Shown: positions 17,199 through 26,238, counted from the stretch's first letter. The stretch is 64,000 nucleotides of DNA from Palsa-506 sp963786975 (GCA_963786975.1 CAWBBE010000001.1:1-64000); one strand, 5' to 3'. Program-made: numbers and translations. The notes: generated from the sequence alone by a model not told the origin.

Positions 17199-17642
17199 CG
17201 GCTAACATCCCTTCGCCGACCGCAAAATGAGCTTCTGGGCAGAATTGGTGAGAACGTCTGCCCGCGGCCATGTGCTCTCCTGATGCGCTGGTCACAGTCT
17301 GGCCCGCAACGTCGGGATTGTCACCAGCGCGGATCCGACCGCAGTCGCACTTTGCCTTTCCGCGGCTCTCCGGCAACTGGAGGATTACTGCCCGGTCATT
17401 TGCCGGTCGCGTCCTGTTTACCTATTTGCCTTCGTATCACGAACTAGACCTGGTGTTCTCAGGAAACCAGAGCACCTGCGGGAGACAGGTGCCTTGATGT
17501 CATGCGTATCACGGTGTATGCCTAGAAACACAGGCCGATGACAATCTTGCGCCGCATGCCATATGCGCGAGATGGCAGCCAAGCGGTGCTGCGCCAGTCG
17601 GTGCGATCGTCAGGGGTGGCATGTCCAGGGATTCCGCCTACC
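17199..17642. other. Divergent intergenic region
   Basis: About 440 bp between the flavoprotein (-) and cyclase (+) genes, with lower GC content than the neighbours. It contains an inverted repeat GCACCTG-n6-CAGGTGC at 17472-17491 that could be an operator or hairpin. A TATGCCT-like element lies at 17517. Promoters for both directions are expected here but cannot be placed firmly. Confidence 0.4.
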
Positions 17643-18317
17643 ATGACTGAACCCGGCGGAGCGGCATGGATCGATGTGTCCGTGGCGGTCAGGCACGGCA
17701 TGCCGCACTGGCCCGACAACCCACCTATCGTCCTGGAACGGTCCATGGACATCGGACGCGGTGATGGCTGCAACCTCTCCCACCTCGCTATGGGCGTGCA
17801 CAGCGGAACCCATATCGACGGGCCGGTGCACTTTGTCCACCAGGGCGTCGGGGTAGACCAGATGCCTCTGACAGCCACGATGGGCGCGGCACGGGTCATC
17901 GAGATCGCCCATCCCCGCCAGGTCACCGCTGAGGAACTCCGCGGGCACGCGCTCCAGGCGCACGAGCGAGTCCTGTTCCGCACCTCCAACTCAGGCCGAT
18001 GCTGGAACACCGACAAGTTTGTCGAGGACTTCGTCTACATCTCTGCGGAGGCGGCCGGCTATCTGGCTGAGGTGGGAGTGCAGGCAGTCGGGGTCGATTA
18101 CCTGTCGGTGGGCGGATACCACGCCGACGGGGCGAAGATCGACCACATCCTGCTGGCCGCAGGCATCTGGATCATCGAGGGTCTTGACCTCTCCGCGGTC
18201 CGGGCCGGTCGCTACGAACTGATCTGCCTCCCGGTCAAGCTGCACGGCAGTGACGGAGCACCCGCCCGGGCCATCCTCAGGCCGATCACTGACCGCCCGG
18301 CCGGGCCCGCTTCGTGA
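17643..18317 (+). CDS. Cyclase-family metal hydrolase (kynurenine formamidase-like)
   Basis: A 224-aa protein of the putative cyclase family (PF04199). The metal-binding signature HSGTHIDGPVHF is at residues 53-64, preceded by WPDNPP, with VGVDYLSVGG and LLAAGIWIIEGLDLS in the C-terminal half. Members hydrolyse N-formylkynurenine, isatin or other amides and lactones. Start ATG 17643 is preferred to 17538 because similarity begins at AAWIDVSV. It lies 76 bp before the zinc dehydrogenase in the same direction, so the two may act in one catabolic route (inference). Confidence 0.8.
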   Translation: MTEPGGAAWIDVSVAVRHGMPHWPDNPPIVLERSMDIGRGDGCNLSHLAMGVHSGTHIDGPVHFVHQGVGVDQMPLTATMGAARVIEIAHPRQVTAEELRGHALQAHERVLFRTSNSGRCWNTDKFVEDFVYISAEAAGYLAEVGVQAVGVDYLSVGGYHADGAKIDHILLAAGIWIIEGLDLSAVRAGRYELICLPVKLHGSDGAPARAILRPITDRPAGPAS

Positions 18318-18393
18318 GCCGCGAGGAGCCCGCCCAGGCGATCGTTCTCGGCCCGTTCCGTTCCCCGGGAGCGAGTAAGCACTGGAGGAGGAC

Positions 18394-19518
18394 ATGAAGG
18401 CAGTCGCTGTTTTCCCCGGATCTCGTGAGGTAAAGATCGTCGACCACGAATTCCCCCGCATTTCCCTCCCGGACCAGGTCACGCTGCGGATGCTGGACAT
18501 CGGTATCTGCGGCACTGACAAGGAGATCTGTTCCTTTGAGTACGGGACCCCGCCACCCGGGGATGACCACCTGGTGATCGGCCACGAGTCAGTCGCCGAG
18601 ATCGTCCAGGTGGGGACGGCCGTCGAGCGCCTCCAGGTGGGAGACCTGGTCGTGCCATCCGTTCGCCGCCCATGTCCGAGCCCGGAATGCATTGCCTGCC
18701 GTTCTGGGCACCAGGACTACTGCTACACCGGGGACTTCAGCGAACGCGGCATTAAGGAGGCCCACGGCTATATGGCCGAGTACGTCATCGACCATGGGCA
18801 GTACATGAACGTCGTCCCCCCAGATCTGCGGGAGATCGCGGTACTGGCCGAACCGCTCACTATCGCGGAGAAGGCACTGGCGCAGACGTTCTGGATGATG
18901 CAGGAGCGGCCACCATGGATCGACCCGCAAACGCCCAGCGAAGAGCGGGGCAAGGGGCTCTCGGCGCTAGTGCTCGGTATCGGACCGGTCGGGCTGCTGG
19001 GAGCGATGGTCCTGGTTACGGCAGGCTTCACGACGTACATCTACTCACGCGAACTGCCGCCCAGTGCCCGGATCGACCTCGCCACCGCGGTCGGGGCGAC
19101 CTACGTCTCCTCCCAGACCACCACGTTCACGCGACTTTCGGAACAGATCGGCAACGTCGACCTGATCTACGAAGCAGCCGGGCAGTCGCATTTCGCTCTT
19201 GAGGCGCTGAGGATACTGGGCACCAACGGCATCTTCGTGCTGACCGGTGTCCCTGGCCTGCAGGCCTTTACCGAGTCGGATCCGGCCCGCCTGATGCGGG
19301 AAATGGTGCTGAAGAACCAGGTTCTGCTGGGCACGGTGAACGCCGGGCCGGAGGCTTTCGCATCCGCGCTCCGGGACCTTGACGTCTTCCGCCAGCGCTG
19401 GCCGGCCGTGGTACGGACGCTCATCGCCGGCCGCTACCCGCCCGAGCAGGCACCAGACCTGATTCTCGGGAGGCCAGCCGGCATCAAGAGCGTGATCGCC
19501 TTTGACGTGCCCGGATGA
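18394..19518 (+). CDS. Zinc-dependent medium-chain dehydrogenase, glucose 1-dehydrogenase-like
   Basis: A 374-aa protein. Catalytic zinc ligands: C39 in GICGTDKEI and H64/E65 in GHESVAEI. Structural-zinc cysteines are in RRPCPSPECIACRSGHQDYC, and the NAD(P) loop is VLGIGPVGLLGAM. The GTPPPGDDHLVIGHE segment and overall layout match archaeal-type glucose 1-dehydrogenase rather than simple alcohol dehydrogenases. The ribosome site GGAGGAGG lies 8 bp upstream. It is probably cotranscribed with the preceding cyclase. The substrate is likely a sugar or polyol but is not fixed by sequence. Confidence 0.82.
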   Translation: MKAVAVFPGSREVKIVDHEFPRISLPDQVTLRMLDIGICGTDKEICSFEYGTPPPGDDHLVIGHESVAEIVQVGTAVERLQVGDLVVPSVRRPCPSPECIACRSGHQDYCYTGDFSERGIKEAHGYMAEYVIDHGQYMNVVPPDLREIAVLAEPLTIAEKALAQTFWMMQERPPWIDPQTPSEERGKGLSALVLGIGPVGLLGAMVLVTAGFTTYIYSRELPPSARIDLATAVGATYVSSQTTTFTRLSEQIGNVDLIYEAAGQSHFALEALRILGTNGIFVLTGVPGLQAFTESDPARLMREMVLKNQVLLGTVNAGPEAFASALRDLDVFRQRWPAVVRTLIAGRYPPEQAPDLILGRPAGIKSVIAFDVPG

Positions 19519-19761
19519 CAGGCGAAGACCGGCTGACAGGCGAAGAGCTGCCGGGACGACGCTTGGACGGCGGCAACCGCTGGTCTTCGCCCAGGCCGGC
19601 GTTCGCTGCCCCTCAGCTCCGCCAAACCGCTTCGTCAGAGGTCATGCATTAGTCGTCAGGCTGGGTTGATGCTGCCGGCCGGCGGGTTGAGCTGCTGGTC
19701 AACCCGGATGCCCATCCGCGGGCCGACGCGCCGATACGCGGCGAGCGGCAGGCTCGGGGTC

Positions 19762-20334
19762 ATGAACACTAACTCGGCGTACCTCATCAATGCGATCCTC
19801 GTCCTGCTGGTTGTCCGCCAGGTCCGCGAGCACCCGCTGGATCTGCGCAGCCTGGCCGTGCCGGTGCTGGCGGTCGCCGCTGCGGCCGTCATGTTCCTGC
19901 ATTCGGTACCGGTCCGCGGCAACGATGTCCCGCTGGAGCTGATCTGTGTTTCGGCCGGGGCGGTCATGGGCGCCCTGGCCGGGCTGGCCACGCATCTGCG
20001 CCGCGGCGGCGACGGCCGGGTGCTGGGCCGCGCGGGCTGGCTGGCCGCCGGCCTGTGGATCACCGGGGTGGGTGCCCGGATGGCGTTCGTGTTCGCCGCC
20101 ACCCACGGCGCCGGCCCGGCGATCGGCCGGTTCAGCTTCACGCATCAGATCAGCGGTGCGGACGCGTGGGCGGCCGCGCTGGTGATGATGGCCCTGGCCG
20201 ACGTGCTCACCCGGCTGGCCGTGCTGTTCCTGCGCGGCCGCCGGATGCGCCGGGGCGGCCGCCCTCCCCGCGCCGGTCCGTGGTGGCATCCGTGTCTGAT
20301 CTCGCTTCGGCGCCCGCCGCGCGCCAGACTGTGA
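19762..20334 (+). CDS. Membrane protein upstream of a two-component system
   Basis: A 190-aa protein with about five membrane segments (AYLINAILVLLVV, LAVPVLAVAAAAVMFLH, LICVSAGAVMGALAGLA, LAAGLWITGVGARMAFVF, WAAALVMMALADVLTRLAVLF) and a basic tail. ATG 19762 gives a start directly before the first helix. Its TGA (20332-20334) overlaps the GTG start of the kinase gene, so it is translationally coupled. It may be the sensor or signal partner of the kinase (inference). No family recognised. Confidence 0.65.
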   Translation: MNTNSAYLINAILVLLVVRQVREHPLDLRSLAVPVLAVAAAAVMFLHSVPVRGNDVPLELICVSAGAVMGALAGLATHLRRGGDGRVLGRAGWLAAGLWITGVGARMAFVFAATHGAGPAIGRFSFTHQISGADAWAAALVMMALADVLTRLAVLFLRGRRMRRGGRPPRAGPWWHPCLISLRRPPRARL

Positions 20335-21638
20335 TCATGAGGGCACGGCTGGCAGCGGCGGGCCTTACTCATGGTCCGGCGGATCCTGCCCAGTCGCCGC
20401 CCGCGGCGGGAGCAGAGGAGCCGGCTTCGGCCCGGATGGCGCAGGCGCGGTCACTCGCTGGTGAGCGCCGGTACCGCCAGCGCCAGATGCTGCGCCCGCT
20501 GGGCTGGGCCTTCATCGCGGTCGTGGTGGTCGCCGGCCTGAATAGCCATCCCGCGGCGGGCCTGACCGGGACGCGGCTGGCGATCACGGCCGCCATCGCG
20601 GTGTATGCCGTTGCGGCGGCCGTGGGCCTGACTCCTGGCTGGGCCGAACGCGGCCGCGCGGCTCAGCTAGTGGTAATCGCCCTGGCGGGGGCCGGCGGGG
20701 TGGCGCTGGCAGCGCTGCAGCCGCATGGCGCGGCCGGGCTGGCGGCCTCGCTGGGGGTATGGATCGCCGCGGTCCGCCTGCCCGCGCTGCCCGCGGCCGC
20801 CGCGGCGGGCGCGATCACGGTGGCCCTGGGCATCACGATCGCACTGACCCAGCACCCGGCGGCCCAGTCGGTCATCGCCGCAGTGCTGCTGTGCCTGCTG
20901 CTGGGGGTGACCGGCCGGTTCATCCGCCGCGGCCGGGAAAGCCAGGACCAGGCCGAGCTCCTGCTGGCCGAGTTGCAGGACGCCCGGGAGGCCGAGGCGG
21001 CCGCGGTGGCGCTCGCCGAGCGCAGCCGGATCGCCGGCGAACTGCATGACGTGCTCGCCCACGCGCTGTCCGGGCTAGCGATCCAGCTGCAAGGCGCACG
21101 CAAGCTCGCCGAAGCCGAGCCGGTCAGCCCGGGGCTCCGGGCCGCGATCGGGCGATCGGCGGAACTGGCCCGGGAAGGACTCGCCGACGCCCGCCAGGCC
21201 GTAGGCGCCCTGCGCGGCGGGCGGCTCCCCACCGCCGGCCAGATCGGGGCCCTGGTCGAGGACTTCCGCCGCGACACCGGCGCCGACGTCAGCCTGCAGA
21301 TCGAGGGAACGCCCCGGCCGCTGCCCGCGGAAGCGAACCTGGCGCTGTACCGCGGGGCGCAGGAAGCGCTGACCAACATCGCCCGTTACGCTCCCGGCGC
21401 GATCACCACGGTCACCCTGCGCTACGCCCCAGATCGCACCGTCCTGACGGTGCAGAACGCGCAGCCGCCCGGGAAATGCGCAGGGACCGGCGCCGCGCCT
21501 GGCCACGGCACGCTGGCCGGCGCAGGCGGCGGGCACGGGCTGACCGCGATGCGCGAGCGGGCCACCCGAGCCGGCGGCACCGCGCGGGCTGGTCCCGCCC
21601 CCAGCGGGTGGCTCGTCGAGGTGGAGATCCCGTCGTGA
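20331..21638 (+). CDS. NarL-type sensor histidine kinase
   Basis: A 435-aa protein. The N-terminal ~60 residues are soluble, then about six membrane segments. The HisKA_3 dimerisation helix ERSRIAGELHDVLAHALSGL has the phospho-acceptor His near 238. A short HATPase_c domain follows (LYRGAQEALTNIARYAP, then GHGLTAMRERATRAGG). GTG 20331 overlaps the preceding stop as GTGA; ATG 20337 is the alternative. The stop overlaps the response-regulator GTG in the same way. The signal sensed is unknown. Confidence 0.85.
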   Translation: MIMRARLAAAGLTHGPADPAQSPPAAGAEEPASARMAQARSLAGERRYRQRQMLRPLGWAFIAVVVVAGLNSHPAAGLTGTRLAITAAIAVYAVAAAVGLTPGWAERGRAAQLVVIALAGAGGVALAALQPHGAAGLAASLGVWIAAVRLPALPAAAAAGAITVALGITIALTQHPAAQSVIAAVLLCLLLGVTGRFIRRGRESQDQAELLLAELQDAREAEAAAVALAERSRIAGELHDVLAHALSGLAIQLQGARKLAEAEPVSPGLRAAIGRSAELAREGLADARQAVGALRGGRLPTAGQIGALVEDFRRDTGADVSLQIEGTPRPLPAEANLALYRGAQEALTNIARYAPGAITTVTLRYAPDRTVLTVQNAQPPGKCAGTGAAPGHGTLAGAGGGHGLTAMRERATRAGGTARAGPAPSGWLVEVEIPS

Positions 21639-22324
21639 CGGCTTCCCCGCAGCCCGGTATCCGCGTCCTGATCGCCGATGATCAGCGGGTGGTACGCGAC
21701 GGGCTGAGCATGCTGGTCGCGCTCATCGACGGCATCCAGGTCGTCGGAACCGCCAGCGACGGCAGCGAGGCGCTCGCGATGGCCGAAGCACACCACCCTG
21801 ACGTGATCCTGATGGACCTGAAAATGCCCGGCATGGACGGCATCACCGCGACCGGGCAACTCCGCCAGCGCATCCCGGCAGCCCGGGTCCTGGTACTGAC
21901 CACCTACGCCGACGACGCCACGATCGTGCCCGCGCTGCGCGCAGGCGCACTCGGCTACCTCACCAAGGACGCCAGCGCGGAGCAGATCGAAGCGGCGATA
22001 CGCGCCGTGCACGCCGGGCAGACCCACCTGGACCCCGCCGTGCAGGAACACCTCGTGGCCGCAGTCACCAGCCGCGCGCCGGACCTGCCCGAAGGCGGCA
22101 TCAACCTCCGGCAACTGCCCGCCGGGCTCACCACCCGCGAAGCCGAAGTCCTCGTCCTGCTCGCCTCCGGCCTCAGCAACCACGAGATCGCCCAGCGCCT
22201 GTTCGTCAGCAACGCCACCATCAAAACCCACATCAACCGGATCTTCGCGAAAACCGGCGTCCGCGACCGCGCCCAGGCTGTCCGCTACGCCTACAAGACC
22301 GGCCTGGCAAACCCAGCCACCTGA
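21635..22324 (+). CDS. NarL/FixJ-family response regulator
   Basis: A 229-aa protein. The receiver domain has acidic D15/D16 (LIADDQRVVRDG), phospho-acceptor D61 (VILMDLKMPGMDG), Thr in VLTTYADD and Lys in YLTKDAS. The C-terminal LuxR helix-turn-helix is LTTREAEVLVLLASGLSNHE and NATIKTHINRIFAKTGVRDR. It starts at GTG 21635 within the kinase stop (GTGA) and forms the third gene of the operon. Transcription probably ends at the strong hairpin 22738-22771. Confidence 0.9.
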   Translation: MTASPQPGIRVLIADDQRVVRDGLSMLVALIDGIQVVGTASDGSEALAMAEAHHPDVILMDLKMPGMDGITATGQLRQRIPAARVLVLTTYADDATIVPALRAGALGYLTKDASAEQIEAAIRAVHAGQTHLDPAVQEHLVAAVTSRAPDLPEGGINLRQLPAGLTTREAEVLVLLASGLSNHEIAQRLFVSNATIKTHINRIFAKTGVRDRAQAVRYAYKTGLANPAT

Positions 22325-22737
22325 CAACCCCTATCTGGCCCGCAGGCCAGCTGCCCAAATCGGCTGGCACGTGGCGGCCCCTACACGGCCGGCTTGGGGG
22401 ATGTTATGAACGGGACCATGACCGGCTGGCAGCCGCCATCCAGGCCGCTCCGGGACAAGACAGGGCCGCGAATCTCGACGGCCTGCGCCCCAGCCGAAGG
22501 GCACTCTCACCAGCCGGCACCGCTGGACATGCTCCCCGCCGGGCGGCCAGATCGAGGCACCGGTGTCGATGGCCAGGGACCCATAGCGCGGCACGCAGCC
22601 GCGGGCAGCTCAGGACCGTGTTCATGCTGCCTGCCACTGGCGGACAAGCACCGCATGACTCTGCCCGTCACGCAGGGCGAGCAAACCGCGAAGCCCTGAG
22701 CGCTTGGCCGGCAGCCAGCCGACACTCTGCGCAGTCA
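22325..22737. other. Intergenic, nothing seen
   Basis: About 410 bp between the response regulator and the terminator. Frames present are short and atypical. Confidence 0.4.
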
Positions 22738-22771
22738 GAAGGCCGGCGCAGCGAGTGCTGCGCCGGTCTTC
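22738..22771. terminator. Strong bidirectional hairpin
   Basis: A fully paired 15-bp stem (GAAGGCCGGCGCAGC / GCTGCGCCGGTCTTC, one G-U) closes a GAGT tetraloop. It lies between the convergent response-regulator (+) and secreted-protein (-) genes and can end transcripts from both sides. There is no long T-run, as is common in actinobacteria. Confidence 0.8.
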
Positions 22772-22795
22772 CGCTTCCGGGGTGGTGCTAGCTGG

Positions 22796-24460
22796 TCAGC
22801 TGCCCGACCACTTCTGATTGGCGGTGGCCTTGCAGGCCTGGATCACCTGCACGGTCCCGGCGGTCTTGCTGCTGCCGGGGTCGGTGAGGCACAGCCCGTT
22901 GGACTTGAGCACGTACTCCCCGTTGCCCGGGTGCGTCCACGTCTCGGTCGACGCGCCCTTGCAGCTGGTGATGCTCACCTTGGAACCGGTGCCGCCGGTG
23001 TCGGACAGGCACAGCCCGAAGACGTGCAGCTCGCTGCTCGAGTACGACCACTTCTGCGCGGCGGTGCTGTTGCAGGTATACAGGTCCACAGGATTGCCGG
23101 CCGTCTCCCATGCGCCCGCATCGTCCAAGCACATCGAGTTGTAGCCCTTGACCGGCGTGCCGGTCGCCGCGCTCACCGTCCAGGTGAACGTCGCCGAGCC
23201 CGACGCGCCCGCGGTGTCAGTGGCCGTGACCTTGGTGGTGTAGGTCGCCGCCGAGGAGAACTTGCCGCTGATCACCCCGGTGCCGGAGTTGATCGTCATG
23301 CCCGCCGGCAACCCGGTGGCCTTCCAGGTGAGCGCGAAGCCGCCGCTGGAGGTGCCCTTGATCGCCAGGCTGTACTTGCCGCCGGCGACGTTCTTGCGGT
23401 TGCCGGGGCTGGTGACCGCGACCGTGTCGCCCGAGGTCTGCGGGGTGGACATCAGGCAGCCGGTCCTGGCGTTGCTCCACAGGGACTGCATGGCGAAGGT
23501 GCCGCTGGACAGGGTGACGTTGCCGATCGGGTCGGTGTCCCCCCACAGGCTGCCGCCCCACGCGCACTTGTCGCCGATCTCGCCGCCCGACACGGCGTCG
23601 TTGCCATCGAACCAGCCCGAGTCCGGGTACGGGTCGGTGATCGTCTCGGCGTACTCGTGCCCGCCGACGATCGACCAGCCGTCGTTGGTCCCGGCCGAGC
23701 CCGAGTTGACGAAGTTCTCGCCGCAGCCCGTGCCCGAGTCCAGCAGGTAGGGCAGGTTGGTGTACGGCTCGTTGCTGTTGCTGTGCCAGGCGCAGTAGTT
23801 GCCGGTGCCACCGTTGCAGGCCGGCGCGTAGAACCCCTGCGGGCAGGTGCCCGGCTGGGTGGCGATCACGATCTGGGCGTCGGCCAGGTCAGTGATGCCC
23901 TGCGTGGAGGCGAACGCATCCGCCTCCGCCGCGAACTGGCTCTGACCCAGCCCGGTCGGCGGCGTGCTGGTGTCCGAGAAAGCGCCCTCGTACACCGAGC
24001 CGCTGAACGACGGGTGCCCGGTGCCGTCGGTGTACTGGTCGGTGGTGGTCGACCAGGAGTCCTGCGGCTGGACGCCGAGCCCCTGGAACATCTGCTCCAG
24101 GTAGGTGGCCGACGTCCCCTCGCCGCTCCAATTCGGGCCCCAGAACAGCAGGTAGACGTGCGGGCTGTGCTGGACCGACCCGCCGTTGTACAGCAGGTTG
24201 CAGTCCGGCTCGGTACAGCCGGCCGCCGCCGTCTTGTGTAGCTTCCTGGTCGTCGGGAACATGATCCCGGCGATCTTGCCGTGCTTGATGTGCGGCGCGG
24301 CGGCGGCCCGTGCCTGGGCCAGGTTGATGACCGTGGCGTTCGGCGCGTGCCCCACCACGCCATGCGTGCTCGCGCCGGCGGCGCCCGCGCCGCCCAGCAC
24401 CAGCCCCGCGCTCAGCGCAGCGGCCGAGCCGCCAACGAGGATTCTCCGGACCAGTTTCAT
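22796..24460 (-). CDS. Secreted HEYAE-motif protein with Ig-like and ricin-B lectin domains
   Basis: A 554-aa protein. AAGGGGGG precedes ATG 24460; the Sec signal peptide is at residues 1-32 (MKLVRRILVGG...AGAAGAS). The central domain has HSPHVYLLFWGPNW and, near residue 265, GGHEYAETITDPYPDSGW, a zinc-protease-like HExxE element in a domain related to bacterial phosphate-induced/EXORDIUM-like proteins. A putative Ig domain follows (LTWKATGLPAGMTINSGTG, then ISGKFS). The last ~120 residues are a ricin-type beta-trefoil (CLDDAGAW, CLSDTGG, CLTDPGS and QKW repeats). It is probably an extracellular carbohydrate-binding hydrolase; activity is not proven by motif. Confidence 0.75.
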   Translation of the reverse strand: MKLVRRILVGGSAAALSAGLVLGGAGAAGASTHGVVGHAPNATVINLAQARAAAAPHIKHGKIAGIMFPTTRKLHKTAAAGCTEPDCNLLYNGGSVQHSPHVYLLFWGPNWSGEGTSATYLEQMFQGLGVQPQDSWSTTTDQYTDGTGHPSFSGSVYEGAFSDTSTPPTGLGQSQFAAEADAFASTQGITDLADAQIVIATQPGTCPQGFYAPACNGGTGNYCAWHSNSNEPYTNLPYLLDSGTGCGENFVNSGSAGTNDGWSIVGGHEYAETITDPYPDSGWFDGNDAVSGGEIGDKCAWGGSLWGDTDPIGNVTLSSGTFAMQSLWSNARTGCLMSTPQTSGDTVAVTSPGNRKNVAGGKYSLAIKGTSSGGFALTWKATGLPAGMTINSGTGVISGKFSSAATYTTKVTATDTAGASGSATFTWTVSAATGTPVKGYNSMCLDDAGAWETAGNPVDLYTCNSTAAQKWSYSSSELHVFGLCLSDTGGTGSKVSITSCKGASTETWTHPGNGEYVLKSNGLCLTDPGSSKTAGTVQVIQACKATANQKWSGS

Positions 24461-24477
24461 ATAGCCCCCCTTGCGGA

Positions 24478-25296
24478 TTGATTGCCAGGCTGACGCCTGA
24501 TGCCGTAGTTGACGCCCAGCGCCGGAACCTGGGTTACAACACCGGGTCGGCGCAGACCAACCGCCTGTCACAGGGCGGAAGCGGCCACTACATATTCCTC
24601 GGCCCTGACGGAGGCCACTACCGGCGCAGCAACTACGCGCGCCGCGTGTTCCGGCCAGCCTGCGACGGACGGCACGAGTCAACCGCGGGCCGTCCCGCCC
24701 GGCTGGTCATCGCCGACACCACGGTCTGGCCGGGCATCCCGGTCGCCGCCTGGCCGCCCACCCTGCCGGACGCCAGCCCAGCGGCAGGAAGCAGCGCCGT
24801 CCAGCACACTGATTTCACGCCGCCCCGCGGCCGCGGAGTCCGGGCAATCCCGGTGAGCACTCCGCTCGCCTGCTGGCTCGCGCTGAAGCCCGGCCTGACG
24901 CCGCACGGACTCAGGCACAGCCACAAGACCTGGATGGCCGAAGACGGCATCCCTGAGATCCTCGCCGAGCAGCGCCTCGGCCACGAGGTCCCCGGAATGC
25001 GCGGACTCTACGCCCACGTATCGGACCGGATGCGAGACGAGCTCAGGGCCGCGCTCCAGATCCGCTGGGACGACTCGCTACGCGCCCGCGCGGCCATCGA
25101 CTCGCACTCGCCCGTGCCGCTGCTCGACAAGCTGCTCGCACCGTTCCGTGCGCAAGCCCGGGAATCCGCCGGGCAGACCAGACCACCGCAGACACGCCCT
25201 TCGCCGCAGGACCGCGCCCTGCGATGCACGGGCTGTTTTATGTATTCCGCTTTCCTGCCGTGGAACTGCCTGACGTCGTCTACGGCGAGAACATGA
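24478..25296 (+). pseudogene. Tyrosine recombinase/integrase, C-terminal remnant
   Basis: The frame carries the second half of a phage-type integrase: IFLGPDGGHYRRSNYARRVF, LTPHGLRHSHKTWMAEDG (catalytic His-x-x-Arg box), RLGHEVPGM (second His) and LYAHVSDRM (nucleophile Tyr), then a DNA-contacting tail (RWDDSLRARAAI). The arm-binding and core-binding domains and the first catalytic Arg are missing, and ~60 residues in the middle are odd and Pro-rich. It is a non-functional stump next to other fragments and beside the SIR2-STAND operon. Confidence 0.78.
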
Positions 25297-25423
25297 CCAG
25301 TGCCTTTTACCTCGACAAGCCCGGGGACGCCACGGCCTATCTGCTGGCGCTCGACCGGGTCTGCCAGGCCGTCCCACCCAGCGCACTGCCGAAGTCCTCG
25401 GCGCCATCCGTAAGGAGACCTAA
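25224..25423 (+). pseudogene. XRE/DUF5753 regulator, C-terminal remnant
   Basis: The segment DVVYGENMTSAFYLDKPGDA followed by ALDRVCQAVPP matches the end of DUF5753, the ligand domain of actinobacterial XRE regulators. After a -1 break near 25379 it continues ERTAEVLGAIRKET to TAA at 25421. The helix-turn-helix half has been lost, replaced on the left by the integrase stump. These regulators normally pair with a DUF397 gene, which is found 2 bp downstream. Confidence 0.7.
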
Positions 25424-25424
25424 C

Positions 25425-25660
25425 ATGCCGCAGCTATATAACGGGATGCCCGCTTCGGATCTAGGCCCGGAGGGCTGGTCAAAACCGTGGAGCAGCACTA
25501 ATGGCAGTGCCTGCCTGGAGGCCAAGAAACTCGTCGCCGGCCGCGTGGGCTTCGCCAGTCCACCGACCCCGACGGCCCGGCGATCATTCTGGAGGCCGGC
25601 GAGATCAGGTTATTCCTGACGGGCGTCAAGGCAGGCCTTGCGGACTACTTGCTTCAGTAA
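25425..25660 (+). CDS. DUF397-domain protein, one frame break
   Basis: ATG 25425 has a good ribosome site (AAGGAGACC). The N-terminus MPQLYNGMPASDLGPE plus W-S-K-P-W-S-S-T-NGSACLE is the DUF397 signature (usually WxKSSxSxxxxxCVE). A base is missing near 25552. In the next frame it reads LRQSTDPDGPAIILEAGEI to the stop at 25660, which is exactly the DUF397 second half (RDSxxPxGPxLxF). It would be ~78 aa. Partner of the truncated XRE gene before it, and homologous to the small proteins of Scr1/Scr2-type pairs. Confidence 0.75.
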
Positions 25661-25713
25661 CAGCACGGACACCGCCAGGTGCCAGCGCGCTTCGAGTCCG
25701 TCGCTGGGCTCCG

Positions 25714-26052
25714 CTAGAACAGCGTGGCGGGTGTGATTGCGGCGGCCGGGTCAGACACCTGCAGCGCAGATGAGAAAGGCAGGTTGAGGCGCGCCGTCAG
25801 CGCTGAATGATCCGAAAGCCGGTCCTCGCGCGACTGGTGCACGTACCTGCAATCGGCGATGGCAGCGCCCAGAGCAGCAGGGCAGAACGCGTGGTCGTAG
25901 CGATATCCATCACCCGTCCGGCCGACCCAGCTGTGCTCGGCCGTTTCTGGGTGCAGATACCGGTAGGTGCCGATGAAGCCGTAGTCGGCGACGAGCGCCC
26001 GGTAGAAGTCGTATTCGAACGGGACGAAGAACGGGTGAACCGCGAGGGCCAC
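25714..26052 (-). pseudogene. Endonuclease/exonuclease/phosphatase-family C-terminal fragment
   Basis: The minus-strand frame has EYDFYRALVADYGFIGTYRY, GDGYRYDHAFCP and DRLSDHSALTARL. This is the tail of an exonuclease III-like enzyme including the catalytic Ser-Asp-His. The first two thirds are absent. It lies just downstream of the SIR2-STAND operon in the same direction, probably cut off by past rearrangement. Confidence 0.65.
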
Positions 26053-26064
26053 ACAATCGGCCTT

Positions 26065-26238
26065 TTACCAAGGCAATCGACCAGCTATCCAGCGAGCAGA
26101 TCTCGGTCCGGCACGGGGGCATCTATGCGCTCGAGTTGCTCGCTGAGCTTGAAGCGCGGGGGCCCCGAACACGGTCACGATCGTGCTGAGGACTGATCCG
26201 GCGAGCGCGATCAGCGCGATGACAATGGCGGTGCTCAT
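26065..26238 (-). CDS. Small hydrophobic protein, third gene of the SIR2-STAND operon
   Basis: ATG 26238 (with GGTAGG upstream) opens MSTAIVIALIALAGSVLSTI, one strong membrane helix at residues 3-24, followed by a short basic tail to 26065. An earlier ATG at 26298 overlaps the STAND stop codon by 4 bp (ATGA), so translation is probably coupled. After about residue 30 an alternative frame (FKLSEQLERIDAPVPDRD) looks more protein-like, so the tail may be frame-shifted. Similar N-termini occur in small actinobacterial membrane proteins beside NTPase genes. It could be a regulator or pore subunit (inference). Confidence 0.5.
   Translation of the reverse strand: MSTAIVIALIALAGSVLSTIVTVFGAPALQAQRATRAHRCPRAGPRSARWIAGRLPW

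Noticed and set aside
15988..17205. 405-aa open frame on the plus strand opposite the flavoprotein gene
   Set aside because: It is the antisense shadow of a clearly conserved FAD enzyme in GC-rich DNA; its translation resembles no protein.
22931..24241. 436-aa plus-strand frame opposite the secreted protein
   Set aside because: Antisense shadow. The minus strand has signal peptide, domains and ribosome site.
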